Origin: Candidatus Poribacteria bacterium | Lineage (GTDB): Bacteria > Poribacteria > WGA-4E > WGA-3G | Assembly (NCBI GenBank): GCA_022827185.1 | Contig: JAJDTM010000005.1 | Coordinates: forward strand, 310,001 to 374,000 | Direction: 5' to 3' | Length of the DNA: 64,000 bases | In this document: positions 16,236 through 25,413 of the stretch, piece after piece | Position numbering within the stretch: the stretch's first letter is position 1 | How the letters are laid out: every line of letters begins with the position of its first letter | Translations under genes and position numbers: made by a program | The notes under the pieces: model-generated | Database searches by the model: none | What the model was told of the DNA's origin: nothing | The model's input: only the letters and a program-made list of their open reading frames with translations

Positions 16236-16718
16236 TCAGGCGGTTTTCAACTGCGTGCGTGTTATCTGCTTGAATTTGTGATTTTGGGCTTGTTCGGCAA
16301 GAGACTCCAGTGAATAAACAATTTTCACTTCCGGCCGAACTAACAATGTCTGAATTTCAACATCGGTCCGTCTCGCGTATTCGGGATGCACACCAACATA
16401 CAAGGGTTTTTCTGTCATTGACCACGCTCCCAATTCGTAGAGAACAATTGGGCAAAGCGTTTCACACGGAAACCAATACAGAATTACACTTGCATCGCGG
16501 AGGGCGTGATATTCCCACGTTATTTGTTCACGTGATGCGTTTGGGTCCGTGATAGGAAAACACTTTCGGCGAGGATTTAGCAGCGTGTAATCTGTATGAC
16601 GCAACAAGTGAACCATCTGTTGTTGCCAATCAGGGCAATTCGTGATACCTCCAGCGAGATAAATACTTTTATGCAAGGCGTATTCAGAATAGGGGTATGG
16701 AGCCTCTATATAGTGCAT
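16236..16718 (-). CDS. Nucleoside 2-deoxyribosyltransferase-like protein
   Basis: 160 aa from ATG 16718; the frame extends 25 codons further upstream, but that part crosses a palindromic repeat and is unlikely to be coding. Family motifs: 'SIYLAGGITNCPDWQQQM', 'LLNPRR', 'REQITWEYHALRDASVILYW' and 'VLYELGAW', whose Glu is the nucleophile in this family. Such enzymes cleave or exchange N-glycosidic bonds of nucleosides or nucleotides. Upstream partner of the small membrane protein, 25 nt away. Some family members act as nucleotide-processing components of conflict systems; here the function is inferred only. Confidence 0.75.
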   Translation of the reverse strand: MHYIEAPYPYSEYALHKSIYLAGGITNCPDWQQQMVHLLRHTDYTLLNPRRKCFPITDPNASREQITWEYHALRDASVILYWFPCETLCPIVLYELGAWSMTEKPLYVGVHPEYARRTDVEIQTLLVRPEVKIVYSLESLAEQAQNHKFKQITRTQLKTA

Positions 16719-16830
16719 AAGAAAGTCTCTTATTTTTAAGATCCGGGGCAAGCATAAGCCTGCCCGTACAGAGCGAGGTGCGAACAACGGCAACCAAAGG
16801 AAATTGTATCTACGATTCTAAAGGCAGCAC

Positions 16831-17619
16831 CTACCAAGAAGCTTTAATCTGTCCCCAACGGGTTGCGAGTTTTCCTTGCGGTTCAACACGGAGACCTTGT
16901 GCTTCAAAAACCTGCTTAACTTCATTGGCAGATAACGCTTTGTTGTAAATCAGCACCTCGTCAATGATGCCAACAAAGCCGCCATCCCCTGCATGTCCGA
17001 TCTCGGTTTCTGGGCCACCTGTAGACATCGGACCGTTATAGTTTTGTTCTTTCTCCAACTTGCCGTCAACATAAAGAAACATCTCTTTGTCCGCAACAAC
17101 GCCGACAAGATGGTGCCATTTCCCTTTATCAAACGCAGGCGCGCCAAAACCGCCATCCCCTTGCCAACCGGGTTGGACAATAAATTCCATCTCTTGCCCC
17201 GCATTTCTACCATCAAACCGCAATGCCCAACCGTTGACATCGCGCTGCGCTACGATTGTGCCACAGCATCCAGCGACGACACCTTTCACAGGGCTATCAC
17301 TGTCAGCATTAACCCAAGCCGCAACACTCATCTCTTTTTCACCAGCGAATTCTAATGAAGCGGTACCGGGAATATGGACGGAATTCGCACCGCTGAATTC
17401 AAGGGCTTTACCAACTTTACCGGCGACAGATTTCGGACTGTCCTTAAGCTCGCCATCGTTGTTCCCCAAAACGTCCTCAACCTTGCCACCCGCAATAGTA
17501 CCCTCATCAAAGGACCAGTAACTCACTACACCGTCAAGTGGAAGTTGCGCGTCTACTAAAGGATTTGCGAGAAAAAAGGACACAATAAACAGGATTGGTA
17601 TTAATTTTCTTAATAACAT
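16831..17619 (-). CDS. Secreted LamG domain protein
   Basis: 262 aa. Signal peptide 'LLRKLIPILFIVSFFLANPLVDA', then 'GVVSYWSFDEGTIAGGKVED', 'GKVGKALEFSGANSVHIPG', 'WHHLVGVVADKEMFLYVDGK' and 'GIIDEVLIYNKALSANEVKQVF'. Ends 'GKLATRWGQIKASW', the shared C-terminal motif. SD AAGGAGATA. Stand-alone gene. Ligand unknown. Confidence 0.9.
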   Translation of the reverse strand: MLLRKLIPILFIVSFFLANPLVDAQLPLDGVVSYWSFDEGTIAGGKVEDVLGNNDGELKDSPKSVAGKVGKALEFSGANSVHIPGTASLEFAGEKEMSVAAWVNADSDSPVKGVVAGCCGTIVAQRDVNGWALRFDGRNAGQEMEFIVQPGWQGDGGFGAPAFDKGKWHHLVGVVADKEMFLYVDGKLEKEQNYNGPMSTGGPETEIGHAGDGGFVGIIDEVLIYNKALSANEVKQVFEAQGLRVEPQGKLATRWGQIKASW

Positions 17620-18241
17620 TTAATTTTTATCTCCTTATGCTTAGATTTAACCCAAATTGCTACTTATGATATTTTAGACAGACATCCACCGTTTTTGATT
17701 GAAAATATAAGAAATTTTCTCCGAAGCTTTGGGTGGAATGCCCGCCTCCTTTGTTTTAGGTTAGTGACAGGTTTTCTCTACCGATGTACCTGTCAAACAT
17801 CGCTGTGCTATTAATATCGCCACACAGAAGCGACCTGTAGTCAACGGTTTAACTTGTGGAGTGGACTTTGGTATACGCTTCACACAAGCCCCATGCTTTA
17901 GCTTGGAGTTATTGACGGAAATCTCCTAACGTATTTAGATATTTGGGTCCATACAAACTAAATTTAACAAGTTTACGAGACCTTTTTCAACCTATACGTC
18001 CAATTATTATATCAAAAGATTCGGGGTATGTCAATCAATTTTTCAGTTGACACAAGTTGCCGAGAAGTGGTATCATATACAATAGAACGAAGTGTGTAGA
18101 CTTCAGTTCACAGTTGTAGAAACGTACAGAGGACAAGGCATTACCTAAAACGCAGGGCGTTACTCGCAAGCCCTTTCAAAAAATAAGGAGGTTGGCGTTC
18201 ATTCCGTACCTGAAGGGTGGGTTTTGACGCTGTGAAGTTCG
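17620..18241. other. Long intergenic region between divergent genes
   Basis: Divergent control region. It holds a good plus-strand promoter (18047-18076) and an inverted repeat GACAGGT (17767-17773) / ACCTGTC (17789-17795). A ribosome-binding-like AAGGAGG at 18185-18191 leads to no in-frame start of the next gene. No ORF is supported. Confidence 0.5.
18047..18076 (+). promoter_or_regulatory. Promoter of YCF48-type gene
   Basis: Perfect TTGACA (18047-18052), 18 nt spacer, TATCAT (18071-18076). Confidence 0.7.
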
Positions 18242-20104
18242 ATGAAACAGAGAAAGCAAATATTATCTATCTTGGTAGTCGTGCTACTGCTTTCTGGCGT
18301 ACCTTTCGCGCTTGCCCAAAAGGCGTGGGTAACAGTAAGCGAATCCAAGTGGCAGGCTTCCTTTTCCGATGTCTTTTTTGTAGATGCGCAACACGGATGG
18401 ATCGTCGGTAGCAGTGCAACAATTCTACATACTAACGATGGGGGGGCAACATGGAATCAGCAACCGCTGCCACTTGAGGTCGAGTTAAAGAAGGTCCGTT
18501 TTATTGACCCACAAACCGGTTGGGCAGTCGGTGAAAATGGAACAGTCCTGAAGACCACAGATGGTGGACAAACGTGGATGAAAAAGAATACAGGGACTAA
18601 CACCGCCTTGTTAGCAGTCTCTTTTGTGGATGAAAAACACGGATGGGCAAGTGGTGATGGTGGATTCATTATGGGGACCAAGAATGGTGGGACCACCTGG
18701 ACACAACAATCTATTGATACTAATAACACCATTGAAGGTATTGACTTTGTCAGTCCTGAAGTCGGTTGGGCAGCCGGTGGTGGTGGAACGCTCCTTCACA
18801 CCATGGACGGTGGGCAGACATGGCGGTTCCAAACCAGCGCAACCGTCAACACCCTTGATGCCATTTACATGCTAAACGACAAAGTGGGATGGTCTGTAGG
18901 TGCGGGTGGCGCCGTTGTCGCAACAATTGATGGAGCCAATTGGGATGTCCAAACAAGCAATGTGCCAAATTCTAACGGGATGCCTGAACCGGTATGGGAT
19001 GTTCACTTCGCCACTGAAAATATAGGCATCGCCGCTGCCGAATTCGGTGTGATCCTTCGCACAAAAGACGGTGGTGCAACTTGGGCACCCCTCGAAACTC
19101 GACCCGTTGCGGCGCGGCTCCAAGGCGTTCACATGATGAGCGCAACCGAAGCATGGATCGTCGGAGATAAGGCAACAATCCTGCACACTACTGACGGTGG
19201 TGAAACATGGAATGTTGTCTCAAGCGCAAACGAACTTCGCGCCGTCTATTTCCATGATGACATGCTTGGTTGGGCAGTCGGCTTGGCAGGAAGCGTTTTG
19301 CACACCAATGACGGTGGTGAAACGTGGAAACCGCAAGACAGTGGGAACGTCTTTGAACTCTTCGGCGTTGGATTTGTTGACGAAAACAGAGGTTATATTG
19401 TCGGCAGCAATGCGGCGTTGGCTGAAACAAAAGATGGCGGCAAAACTTGGGGAGACCTCAGCGATCCAGGAGATGAAGGGCACGGCACCGCCGAACGGAT
19501 TAAGTTTGACGGAGACCTGAGTTTTCTCAGCGCAATGGGTTCCTACGCTATGAGTTTCGGAAGTCCTACACACGGGTGGGCAGTCGGTGAAATGTCCAGG
19601 GTTATGCACACAACTGATGGTGGAGAAACTTGGAGGAATCAAGACGGTGCCGCCATGTTTGTCAACCTATTCGGGGCGCATTTCATTAATGAAAACGTCG
19701 GGTGGGTCGTCGGAGATGCTGGCACGATTTCAAAAACTACGGATGGTGGACAAACCTGGACACCGACCTCACAAGGACCGACTTGGAACGATGTTCACGC
19801 TATAGATGAACAGAACGCTTGGGTCGCTGGTGAACTGGGTGCTATTATGGTAACCACAGACGGTGGCACTACGTGGATTGATCAGACCGTCCCAACGGAT
19901 GCGAACCTTAAGGCTATCCTATTCCGTGATGCTAAAGAGGGTTGGGCAGTCGGAGACAATGGCACTATTCTTCACACAACCGATGGGGGTGTCACTTGGT
20001 TGATGCAGGCATCACCGACCACAAACCATCTCCGGGATCTCGTGCAAACGCCAAGCGGTCAACTCTGGGCAATCGGCGACGCTACAACCATTATCCGATA
20101 TTAA
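18242..20104 (+). CDS. Secreted YCF48/BNR-type beta-propeller protein
   Basis: 620 aa. Signal peptide 'ILSILVVVLLLSGVPFALAQ'. The rest is about 14 repeats of roughly 42 residues with consensus GWAVGxxGTILHTTDGGxTW, for example 'GWAVGENGTVLKTTDGGQTW' and 'GWAVGDNGTILHTTDGGVTW'. Fourteen units would fold as two seven-bladed propellers. The family includes the photosystem II assembly factor YCF48, but in non-photosynthetic bacteria these are secreted proteins of unknown role. An in-frame TGA at 18233 rules out an earlier start. A hairpin and the TolC gene follow. Confidence 0.88.
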   Translation: MKQRKQILSILVVVLLLSGVPFALAQKAWVTVSESKWQASFSDVFFVDAQHGWIVGSSATILHTNDGGATWNQQPLPLEVELKKVRFIDPQTGWAVGENGTVLKTTDGGQTWMKKNTGTNTALLAVSFVDEKHGWASGDGGFIMGTKNGGTTWTQQSIDTNNTIEGIDFVSPEVGWAAGGGGTLLHTMDGGQTWRFQTSATVNTLDAIYMLNDKVGWSVGAGGAVVATIDGANWDVQTSNVPNSNGMPEPVWDVHFATENIGIAAAEFGVILRTKDGGATWAPLETRPVAARLQGVHMMSATEAWIVGDKATILHTTDGGETWNVVSSANELRAVYFHDDMLGWAVGLAGSVLHTNDGGETWKPQDSGNVFELFGVGFVDENRGYIVGSNAALAETKDGGKTWGDLSDPGDEGHGTAERIKFDGDLSFLSAMGSYAMSFGSPTHGWAVGEMSRVMHTTDGGETWRNQDGAAMFVNLFGAHFINENVGWVVGDAGTISKTTDGGQTWTPTSQGPTWNDVHAIDEQNAWVAGELGAIMVTTDGGTTWIDQTVPTDANLKAILFRDAKEGWAVGDNGTILHTTDGGVTWLMQASPTTNHLRDLVQTPSGQLWAIGDATTIIRY

Positions 20105-20120
20105 CTTTGCTTACATCAGT

Positions 20121-20147
20121 ATGGGTGGGGACTTGTTACCCACCCAT
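20121..20147 (+). terminator. Hairpin between YCF48-type gene and tolC-like gene
   Basis: Perfect 9-bp stem ATGGGTGGG / CCCACCCAT, 17 nt after the stop. No T-run follows, so it may be only a partial terminator or a processing hairpin. Confidence 0.45.
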
Positions 20148-20222
20148 ATTCACGATTTCACGCGTAGGGATGCGTTTTTCTCAAAGCCCGTCTTTACCGA
20201 ATATTGGGAGGACATACTCGCA

Positions 20223-21623
20223 ATGAATCTGTTTCGGTTCTGCCACTTCGCCTGTGTCGGAACCTTTTTACTGCTTCTAATAAACCTCTCCACTATAGCA
20301 CAAGAATCACGTGTTTTAACATTAGCGCAAAGCATTGAGATTGCCAAACAGAGCAACCTTACCGTTCAAACCGCTGAGCAAAATCTCAAGGCTGCTGAGG
20401 CGCAAGTCCGCGCAGCACGTGCCGGACTCTTGCCAAGGATTACAGCCAGTGGCAATTATACCTATTTTAAAGATATACAAAAATCAGTAATTCAAGCCGA
20501 TGGCGGCTTCGGTTTCCCGATGCCGGGTGGCGAAATGGGCGAAATGCCACCCCCAAGTGCAGACAACGAATCTGAACTGATTGAACTGGAATTTGGTGCA
20601 CACCATAACGTTCAAGGCACCGTCAATCTAACACAACCCATTTTTGCGTGGGGACGTTACTATTACGGCTATCAAGCCGCGAAACTCAACTATCAGGCAG
20701 TGCAGCGAGATGTTGATGCCGCCTATAATCAACTCCGCTTAGATGTCTCCGAGGCATTCTACGGGGCATTGATCGCTCAGGAGTTTGTGAGGGTAGCACA
20801 ACAGAGTGTGTCTCTTGTTGAAAAACAACTCGGCATTGCAGAGGCATCGCTTGAGGCGGGTGCTGCAACCGATTTCGATGTCCTTCGCGCGAAGGTCCAA
20901 CTCGCAAACGCTAAGTCCCAACTCGTCCGTGCCGAAAACGCTGTCATCACTACCAAAAATGCCTATAAAACAGTACTGAACATACCGCTCGCCGAAGACA
21001 TATCGGTTAAAGGCACGCTTGAAATCCCGAAAAAACATGAGATACCTACGTTAAACCTTGACACGTTAATAGAACAAGCACTTAAAAATCGTCCTGAGGT
21101 GCACCGCACGCAACTCAGTGAGCATGCCGCACGCAAACAGATTGATGTCACCAAAACCCGAAGCCGTCCGGATCTCGGTCTCTTCTCAAACTACCAAATT
21201 TCACAGAACGAAAGACTAACGCAAATGAACAGGATATGGAGCGTCGGTTTCCAAATCAATATCCCTATTTTCGACGGGTTTGCGACGCGCGCAGCCGTCC
21301 AACAATCCGAATCCGTTTTAAAGCAGGTCCAGTTAGGCGGAACACAGGTCAGAACAGGTGTTGAGTTTGAAGTGCGAAATGCCTATCTTAACCTCCTGGG
21401 GGCACAAACACTTATTGATGTACAACGTGAGGCAGTCGTCCAAGCCCAAGAGAGTGTACGCATCGCGAATCTCCAGTTTCAAAACGGAATCATTACCACT
21501 GTCGCATTGACCGACACGCAACTCGCGTTAACACAAGCAGAAGTCAATCGTCTTCAGGCGTACCACGATTATGTCGTCGGTTTAGCGAGATTGGAAAAGG
21601 CAATAGGACAACCGCTCCAATAA
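20223..21623 (+). CDS. TolC family outer-membrane efflux protein
   Basis: 466 aa from ATG 20223 (SD GGGAGGA); a longer frame from 20121 would run through the hairpin and lacks SD. Signal peptide 'FRFCHFACVGTFLLLLINLSTIAQ'. Two outer-membrane-factor repeats: 'LTLAQSIEIAKQSNLTVQTAEQ' with 'AAEAQVRAARAGLLPRI', and 'LIEQALKNRPEVHRTQLSEHAAR' with 'KTRSRPDLGLF'. Long helical segments end with 'RLQAYHDYVVGLARLEKAIG'. Forms the outer-membrane and periplasmic channel of a tripartite exporter. Followed 40 nt later by the adaptor gene; no inner-membrane pump is adjacent. Confidence 0.93.
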   Translation: MNLFRFCHFACVGTFLLLLINLSTIAQESRVLTLAQSIEIAKQSNLTVQTAEQNLKAAEAQVRAARAGLLPRITASGNYTYFKDIQKSVIQADGGFGFPMPGGEMGEMPPPSADNESELIELEFGAHHNVQGTVNLTQPIFAWGRYYYGYQAAKLNYQAVQRDVDAAYNQLRLDVSEAFYGALIAQEFVRVAQQSVSLVEKQLGIAEASLEAGAATDFDVLRAKVQLANAKSQLVRAENAVITTKNAYKTVLNIPLAEDISVKGTLEIPKKHEIPTLNLDTLIEQALKNRPEVHRTQLSEHAARKQIDVTKTRSRPDLGLFSNYQISQNERLTQMNRIWSVGFQINIPIFDGFATRAAVQQSESVLKQVQLGGTQVRTGVEFEVRNAYLNLLGAQTLIDVQREAVVQAQESVRIANLQFQNGIITTVALTDTQLALTQAEVNRLQAYHDYVVGLARLEKAIGQPLQ

Positions 21624-21662
21624 ACAGACACTTCAACAACGTTGGTTAAAAGGAGAAAAAAA

Positions 21663-23273
21663 TTGAAGAAAGTACTGGTTATCATTCTCATAATATTAGC
21701 GATAGGCGCGATTCTTGCTGTGCCACGTTTTTTGGAACCGAGCAAACCGGCAGATGAACAAATCGAAACCGCCGCGCTGCTTAAACCGGTGGAAATTACA
21801 AAAGCGAGACGGGGAGAGATTCGTTCAGAACTTCAGTTATCAGGCACTATTCAGGCGGAGTCGCAAGTTAGCGTTTTTCCGAAAATAGCAGGTCGTGTCA
21901 TCGTGTTAAACGTGGATGAAGGAAACAAGATAAAAAAAGGAGCACCGCTTGCGACTGTAGAGCATGAAGAATTGGAACTCGCAGTGCAGCAGGCAGAAGC
22001 GACGCTGGAAAGCATGGAAACCGCTCATTCCCAAGCAAAGCAACTCGCAAAGGTGCGGGTGCAGTCCCAAATTGCGCAAGCAAGGGCACAACTTCGAGCC
22101 GCCGAAATCGCATTACAGCAAGTTATCGACCTCTCCGAAATCCGGACGGTCACGCAGATAGAGCAGGCAAAAGCAGCACTGGAATCACTCGTCGCAAACC
22201 TTGAGAAAATTAAAAGTGGTGCCCGTGTCGAGGACCGACGATTGGCACAAGCTGGTTTGAATCAAGCCGATGCGAACCTAACGAATGCCAAAAGCAATCA
22301 CACACGGATGCTCCAACTCTTCCAAAACGGTGCTATTAGCCAGCAATCCCTTGAAAGCGCGAAGACACAGTTAGATATTGTCATCGCACAACATAAGATT
22401 GCCACTGAACAGCTTCAACTTATTGATAACGGCGCGCGTGCCGAGGATATCCAAGCAATGGAGGCACAAGTTCAACAAGCCGAAGCTGCCTTACGCTTGG
22501 CGGAGACACAAGCCGCTACTGAGACGTGGCGGAAGGATATTGAACTTGCCCGCTCTCAGGTCGAGACTGCACAAGCAGGACTTACCGCCGCTGAAGCTTT
22601 GAAGACTGCGAAGAGTTGGGAAGCAGAGATCACCTCAGCGAAAACGGCATACACACAAGCGCAGGTCGCACTCAAACTGGCACAAAAACGGTTAAAAGAC
22701 GCTACGATTCACGCACCGATTTCTGGGATCGTTTCCAAACGGCATTTAGATTTAGGTGGAATGGCGGTTCCTACAGCACCGATTTTTGAAATCGTTAATA
22801 TTGATACAGTGAAAGCCGCCGTTGATGTCATTGAGTCACAATTGAGTCAATTAACACTCAATCAACACGCATCAATAGAAATTGATGGTATAGCGCATCC
22901 GATGTCTGGTACCGTAACTTTCATTAGTCCAACATTGCAGGCGATGCGGCGTACAGCCACCGCTGAAATCCGTATTGACAACCCTAATGGAACTATCAAA
23001 CCGGGGATGTTCGCGAAAGTCACCGTGCCCGTCAAAGTGCATACGGATGCAATTCTCATCTCACGTGCTTCGCTTATCAATGATGCGAATACGAGAACGC
23101 AAAACGTTTTCGTTGTTGAAAACGGCGTAAGTCAGCGTCGTCCTATAAAGATAGGACTTTCGCGTGGCGGTGATGTTGAAGTCGTCAATGGGATTACCGA
23201 AGGAGAAGCCGTCGTTACCGCTGGACAACATTCTCTGAAAGATGGAGAGGGTGTTAGGGTTGTTAATCCATAA
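21663..23273 (+). CDS. HlyD/AcrA-type periplasmic adaptor of efflux system
   Basis: 536 aa from a TTG at 21663, 7 nt after AGGAG; the TTG at 21642 lies upstream of that SD. One N-terminal TM ('VLVIILIILAIGAILAV'). Then the beta-barrel/lipoyl half 'LSGTIQAESQVSVFPKIAGRV' and a very long coiled-coil hairpin (about residues 100-340, rich in Ala, Gln and Glu). It closes with the second lipoyl half 'ATIHAPISGIVSKRHLDLGG' and barrel 'GTVTFISPTLQAMRRT'. The hairpin is longer than in typical AcrA, with extra coiled-coil repeats. Pairs with the TolC homolog; the transporter must be encoded elsewhere. Confidence 0.92.
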   Translation: MKKVLVIILIILAIGAILAVPRFLEPSKPADEQIETAALLKPVEITKARRGEIRSELQLSGTIQAESQVSVFPKIAGRVIVLNVDEGNKIKKGAPLATVEHEELELAVQQAEATLESMETAHSQAKQLAKVRVQSQIAQARAQLRAAEIALQQVIDLSEIRTVTQIEQAKAALESLVANLEKIKSGARVEDRRLAQAGLNQADANLTNAKSNHTRMLQLFQNGAISQQSLESAKTQLDIVIAQHKIATEQLQLIDNGARAEDIQAMEAQVQQAEAALRLAETQAATETWRKDIELARSQVETAQAGLTAAEALKTAKSWEAEITSAKTAYTQAQVALKLAQKRLKDATIHAPISGIVSKRHLDLGGMAVPTAPIFEIVNIDTVKAAVDVIESQLSQLTLNQHASIEIDGIAHPMSGTVTFISPTLQAMRRTATAEIRIDNPNGTIKPGMFAKVTVPVKVHTDAILISRASLINDANTRTQNVFVVENGVSQRRPIKIGLSRGGDVEVVNGITEGEAVVTAGQHSLKDGEGVRVVNP

Positions 23274-23304
23274 CTATTTTATATTACGCTTACATCGGCA
23301 CAAG

Positions 23305-23349
23305 ACAGCTGCGGTTACAGGTGTGGTTGCCAACGTCTGCTGTTTTTTT
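23305..23349 (+). terminator. Probable terminator after adaptor gene
   Basis: ACAGC (23305-23309) pairs with GCTGT (23339-23343) in an imperfect hairpin, followed by a run of seven T. Confidence 0.5.
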
Positions 23350-23387
23350 CAAGGCGTACGCTTTATCGAAAACGACGTTAATTTCAT

Positions 23388-23541
23388 AGGACTTACACAC
23401 TCCGTCTTAAAGTCCCCCTGATAAGGGGCGGTGAATGCCCATAAGGCATTCATACCGTTGATTCTTTAGGGGGTTTAAAGAACGGAACTTATCAATTTTC
23501 GCGCCCCAATGTTCGATATTTGTGCAATTTGCGTAAGTCCT
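23388..23541. repeat. Miniature inverted-repeat element (AGGACTTACRCA ends), copy D
   Basis: 154 bp flanked by AGGACTTACACA and TTGCGTAAGTCCT, near-matches to the 12-bp ends of the copies at 57, 61 and 63 kb. Nested inside is a palindromic 65-bp unit (23411-23475) that recurs inverted at 54.9 kb. Confidence 0.75.
23411..23475 (+). repeat. Dispersed 65-bp palindromic repeat (inverted copy at 54.9 kb)
   Basis: Contains hairpin GAATGCC / GGCATTC and outer arms CCCCCT / AGGGGG. The reverse complement is found almost unchanged at 54879-54943. Confidence 0.8.
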
Positions 23542-23736
23542 ATTTGAATAAAAAGGCTTGAATTAATTAACAAGATTGGTGTAACATTATAGGGCAAATG
23601 CCGCCTATACGTCCGTGTTTGAAGTACTGCGCTGCATTAAGGGAATCTGAGACGAAACCGTTCAATCAGATATACCTGAATTTGAGAAAGGGGTTCCCAG
23701 AAATATCACTACAGAAAAATCTTAATTGGAAAGAGA

Positions 23737-25248
23737 ATGAAAGTTGAACAACTCTACGGTCCTAGAGTGAAATCCTTTCAGATCCTTGAACTTGAGTACC
23801 TGCTACAAGAGGATTCGCCTGAACTCCTCTCTTCGTTTGGCTTACAAAAGGACGGGCAGGTGATTGTCACGCACGCACCAGCAAGACTTGATATTATGGG
23901 AGGTGTTGCTGATTACTGCGGGGCGAATGTTTTTGAAATGACGCTCGACCGTACCGCAATTGCTGCATGCCAAGCCAGAGAAGACAAAAACCTCTGTGCA
24001 ATCACGCTCCGTGCGGGAAGCCAATTCAAGCCCAACTTTCATCTTTCGCTTGACAATTTCTATACCGATGGCACCCTCAAAACTTATACACAGATTCAAG
24101 AACATTTCAACCAAGAATCGAACACAGCGTGGGCAGGCTACATACTCGGTGCGTTTTATGTGCTCCTTAAGGAAGGAAAAACCGATCAATTTCCGCACGG
24201 TGCCACGATAGTCATCAAAAGCGACATTCCAATAGGCGGTGGTGTCGCCTCATCTGCTGCTGTTGAGGTCGCTACGCTGATGGCACTCAATCAACTCTAT
24301 AATTTAGAATTGGAGGCAATGGAAATCGCGCGCCTCGCACAAATCGTTGAAAATCGGATCGCGGGCGCGCCTTGCGGTATCATGGATCAGGTGACCGCCG
24401 TCGCAGGCACCTCAACGAAAATTCTCTCGATTCTTTGTCAACCCGACAAAATCCTTGAATTCGTTTCATGTCCTTCAAATGTTAGTTTTGTCGGTATCCA
24501 TACAAAAGTACGAAGGAGTACAACAAGCACTGCTTACGTTGACACACGTATCGGGGCTTTTATGGGGTTGACCATCCTTAAAGACGGATTTTCTTCAGAA
24601 GCCGATGCTTCTGAAGAAAGCAGCCTTAATCAAAAACTCTCGGCGGCATTAGCGGATAACTATCTGTGCAATATTTCTGTCCAAGAATTTCACGAGCAAT
24701 GTGAACCGATATTGCCTGAACAGATACACGGTAAAGAATTCCTTGACAGGTACGGTGAGACTGTTGATACTGCTACACAGATAGATCCAGAAAAATTATA
24801 CCCTGTGAAAAGTCGAGTAGAACACATGATTTACGAAAACGCACGGACCCAGCAATTTATTGCCGCCATAAAAAATGCTGATACAGATCCAGAGCACATT
24901 CAAGACTACCTCACGGAAGCAGGAAACCTCATGTATGCATCCAATGCAAGCTACCGAGACCTCGCAGGACTCGGTTCACCAGAAGTTGATGGACTCGTCA
25001 ACATCGCTCAGAAAATCGGGGAGCAGGGCGGTATCTACGGTGCGAAAATTACAGGCGGTGGCGGCGGTGGGACGGTTGCCCTGCTCTGTCACGGCAGCGT
25101 CGAAAATTCGCTGACACAAGTTCTTGCCGCCTACAAACTCGCTTGGGGAATTGACGGCGAACTGATCAGAGGTAACGCAGCGGGTGCTTTTGAATTCGGG
25201 CATATCTTATGGGAATTGAAGGAGAGCGAACCGCCCACACATTTCTAA
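23737..25248 (+). CDS. GHMP sugar kinase, L-arabinokinase/galactokinase-like
   Basis: 503 aa. 'THAPARLDIMGGVADYCGANV' corresponds to the arabinokinase-type substrate motif (APGRLDVMGGIADY in plants). 'PIGGGVASSAAVEVAT' is the GHMP phosphate loop, 'GAPCGIMDQVTAVAG' follows, and 'GAKITGGGGGGTVALL' is the C-terminal GHMP motif 3. It probably phosphorylates C1 of L-arabinose, galactose or a related sugar with ATP. The glycosyltransferase-like half found in plant arabinokinase is absent. Good SD (GGAAAGAG). Stand-alone, following a repeat-rich gap. Confidence 0.85.
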   Translation: MKVEQLYGPRVKSFQILELEYLLQEDSPELLSSFGLQKDGQVIVTHAPARLDIMGGVADYCGANVFEMTLDRTAIAACQAREDKNLCAITLRAGSQFKPNFHLSLDNFYTDGTLKTYTQIQEHFNQESNTAWAGYILGAFYVLLKEGKTDQFPHGATIVIKSDIPIGGGVASSAAVEVATLMALNQLYNLELEAMEIARLAQIVENRIAGAPCGIMDQVTAVAGTSTKILSILCQPDKILEFVSCPSNVSFVGIHTKVRRSTTSTAYVDTRIGAFMGLTILKDGFSSEADASEESSLNQKLSAALADNYLCNISVQEFHEQCEPILPEQIHGKEFLDRYGETVDTATQIDPEKLYPVKSRVEHMIYENARTQQFIAAIKNADTDPEHIQDYLTEAGNLMYASNASYRDLAGLGSPEVDGLVNIAQKIGEQGGIYGAKITGGGGGGTVALLCHGSVENSLTQVLAAYKLAWGIDGELIRGNAAGAFEFGHILWELKESEPPTHF

Positions 25249-25413
25249 CGAATGGCTATCGGTACTCGGGGCGGTGGCTACGCAATCTTTCGGCTTTCGG
25301 CACGACTCTGGACATAAATGGGCTGTTTCTATGATGGAACATATTCAATGACCAGAAATCTGCCGATTACTGACTGCTGATAGCCGATTGCCGTACAGAA
25401 AGTGAAATAAACT

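Noticed and set aside
18185-18241. Start of the YCF48-type gene near the AAGGAGG at 18185
   Set aside because: An in-frame TGA at 18233 separates that site from the coding frame.
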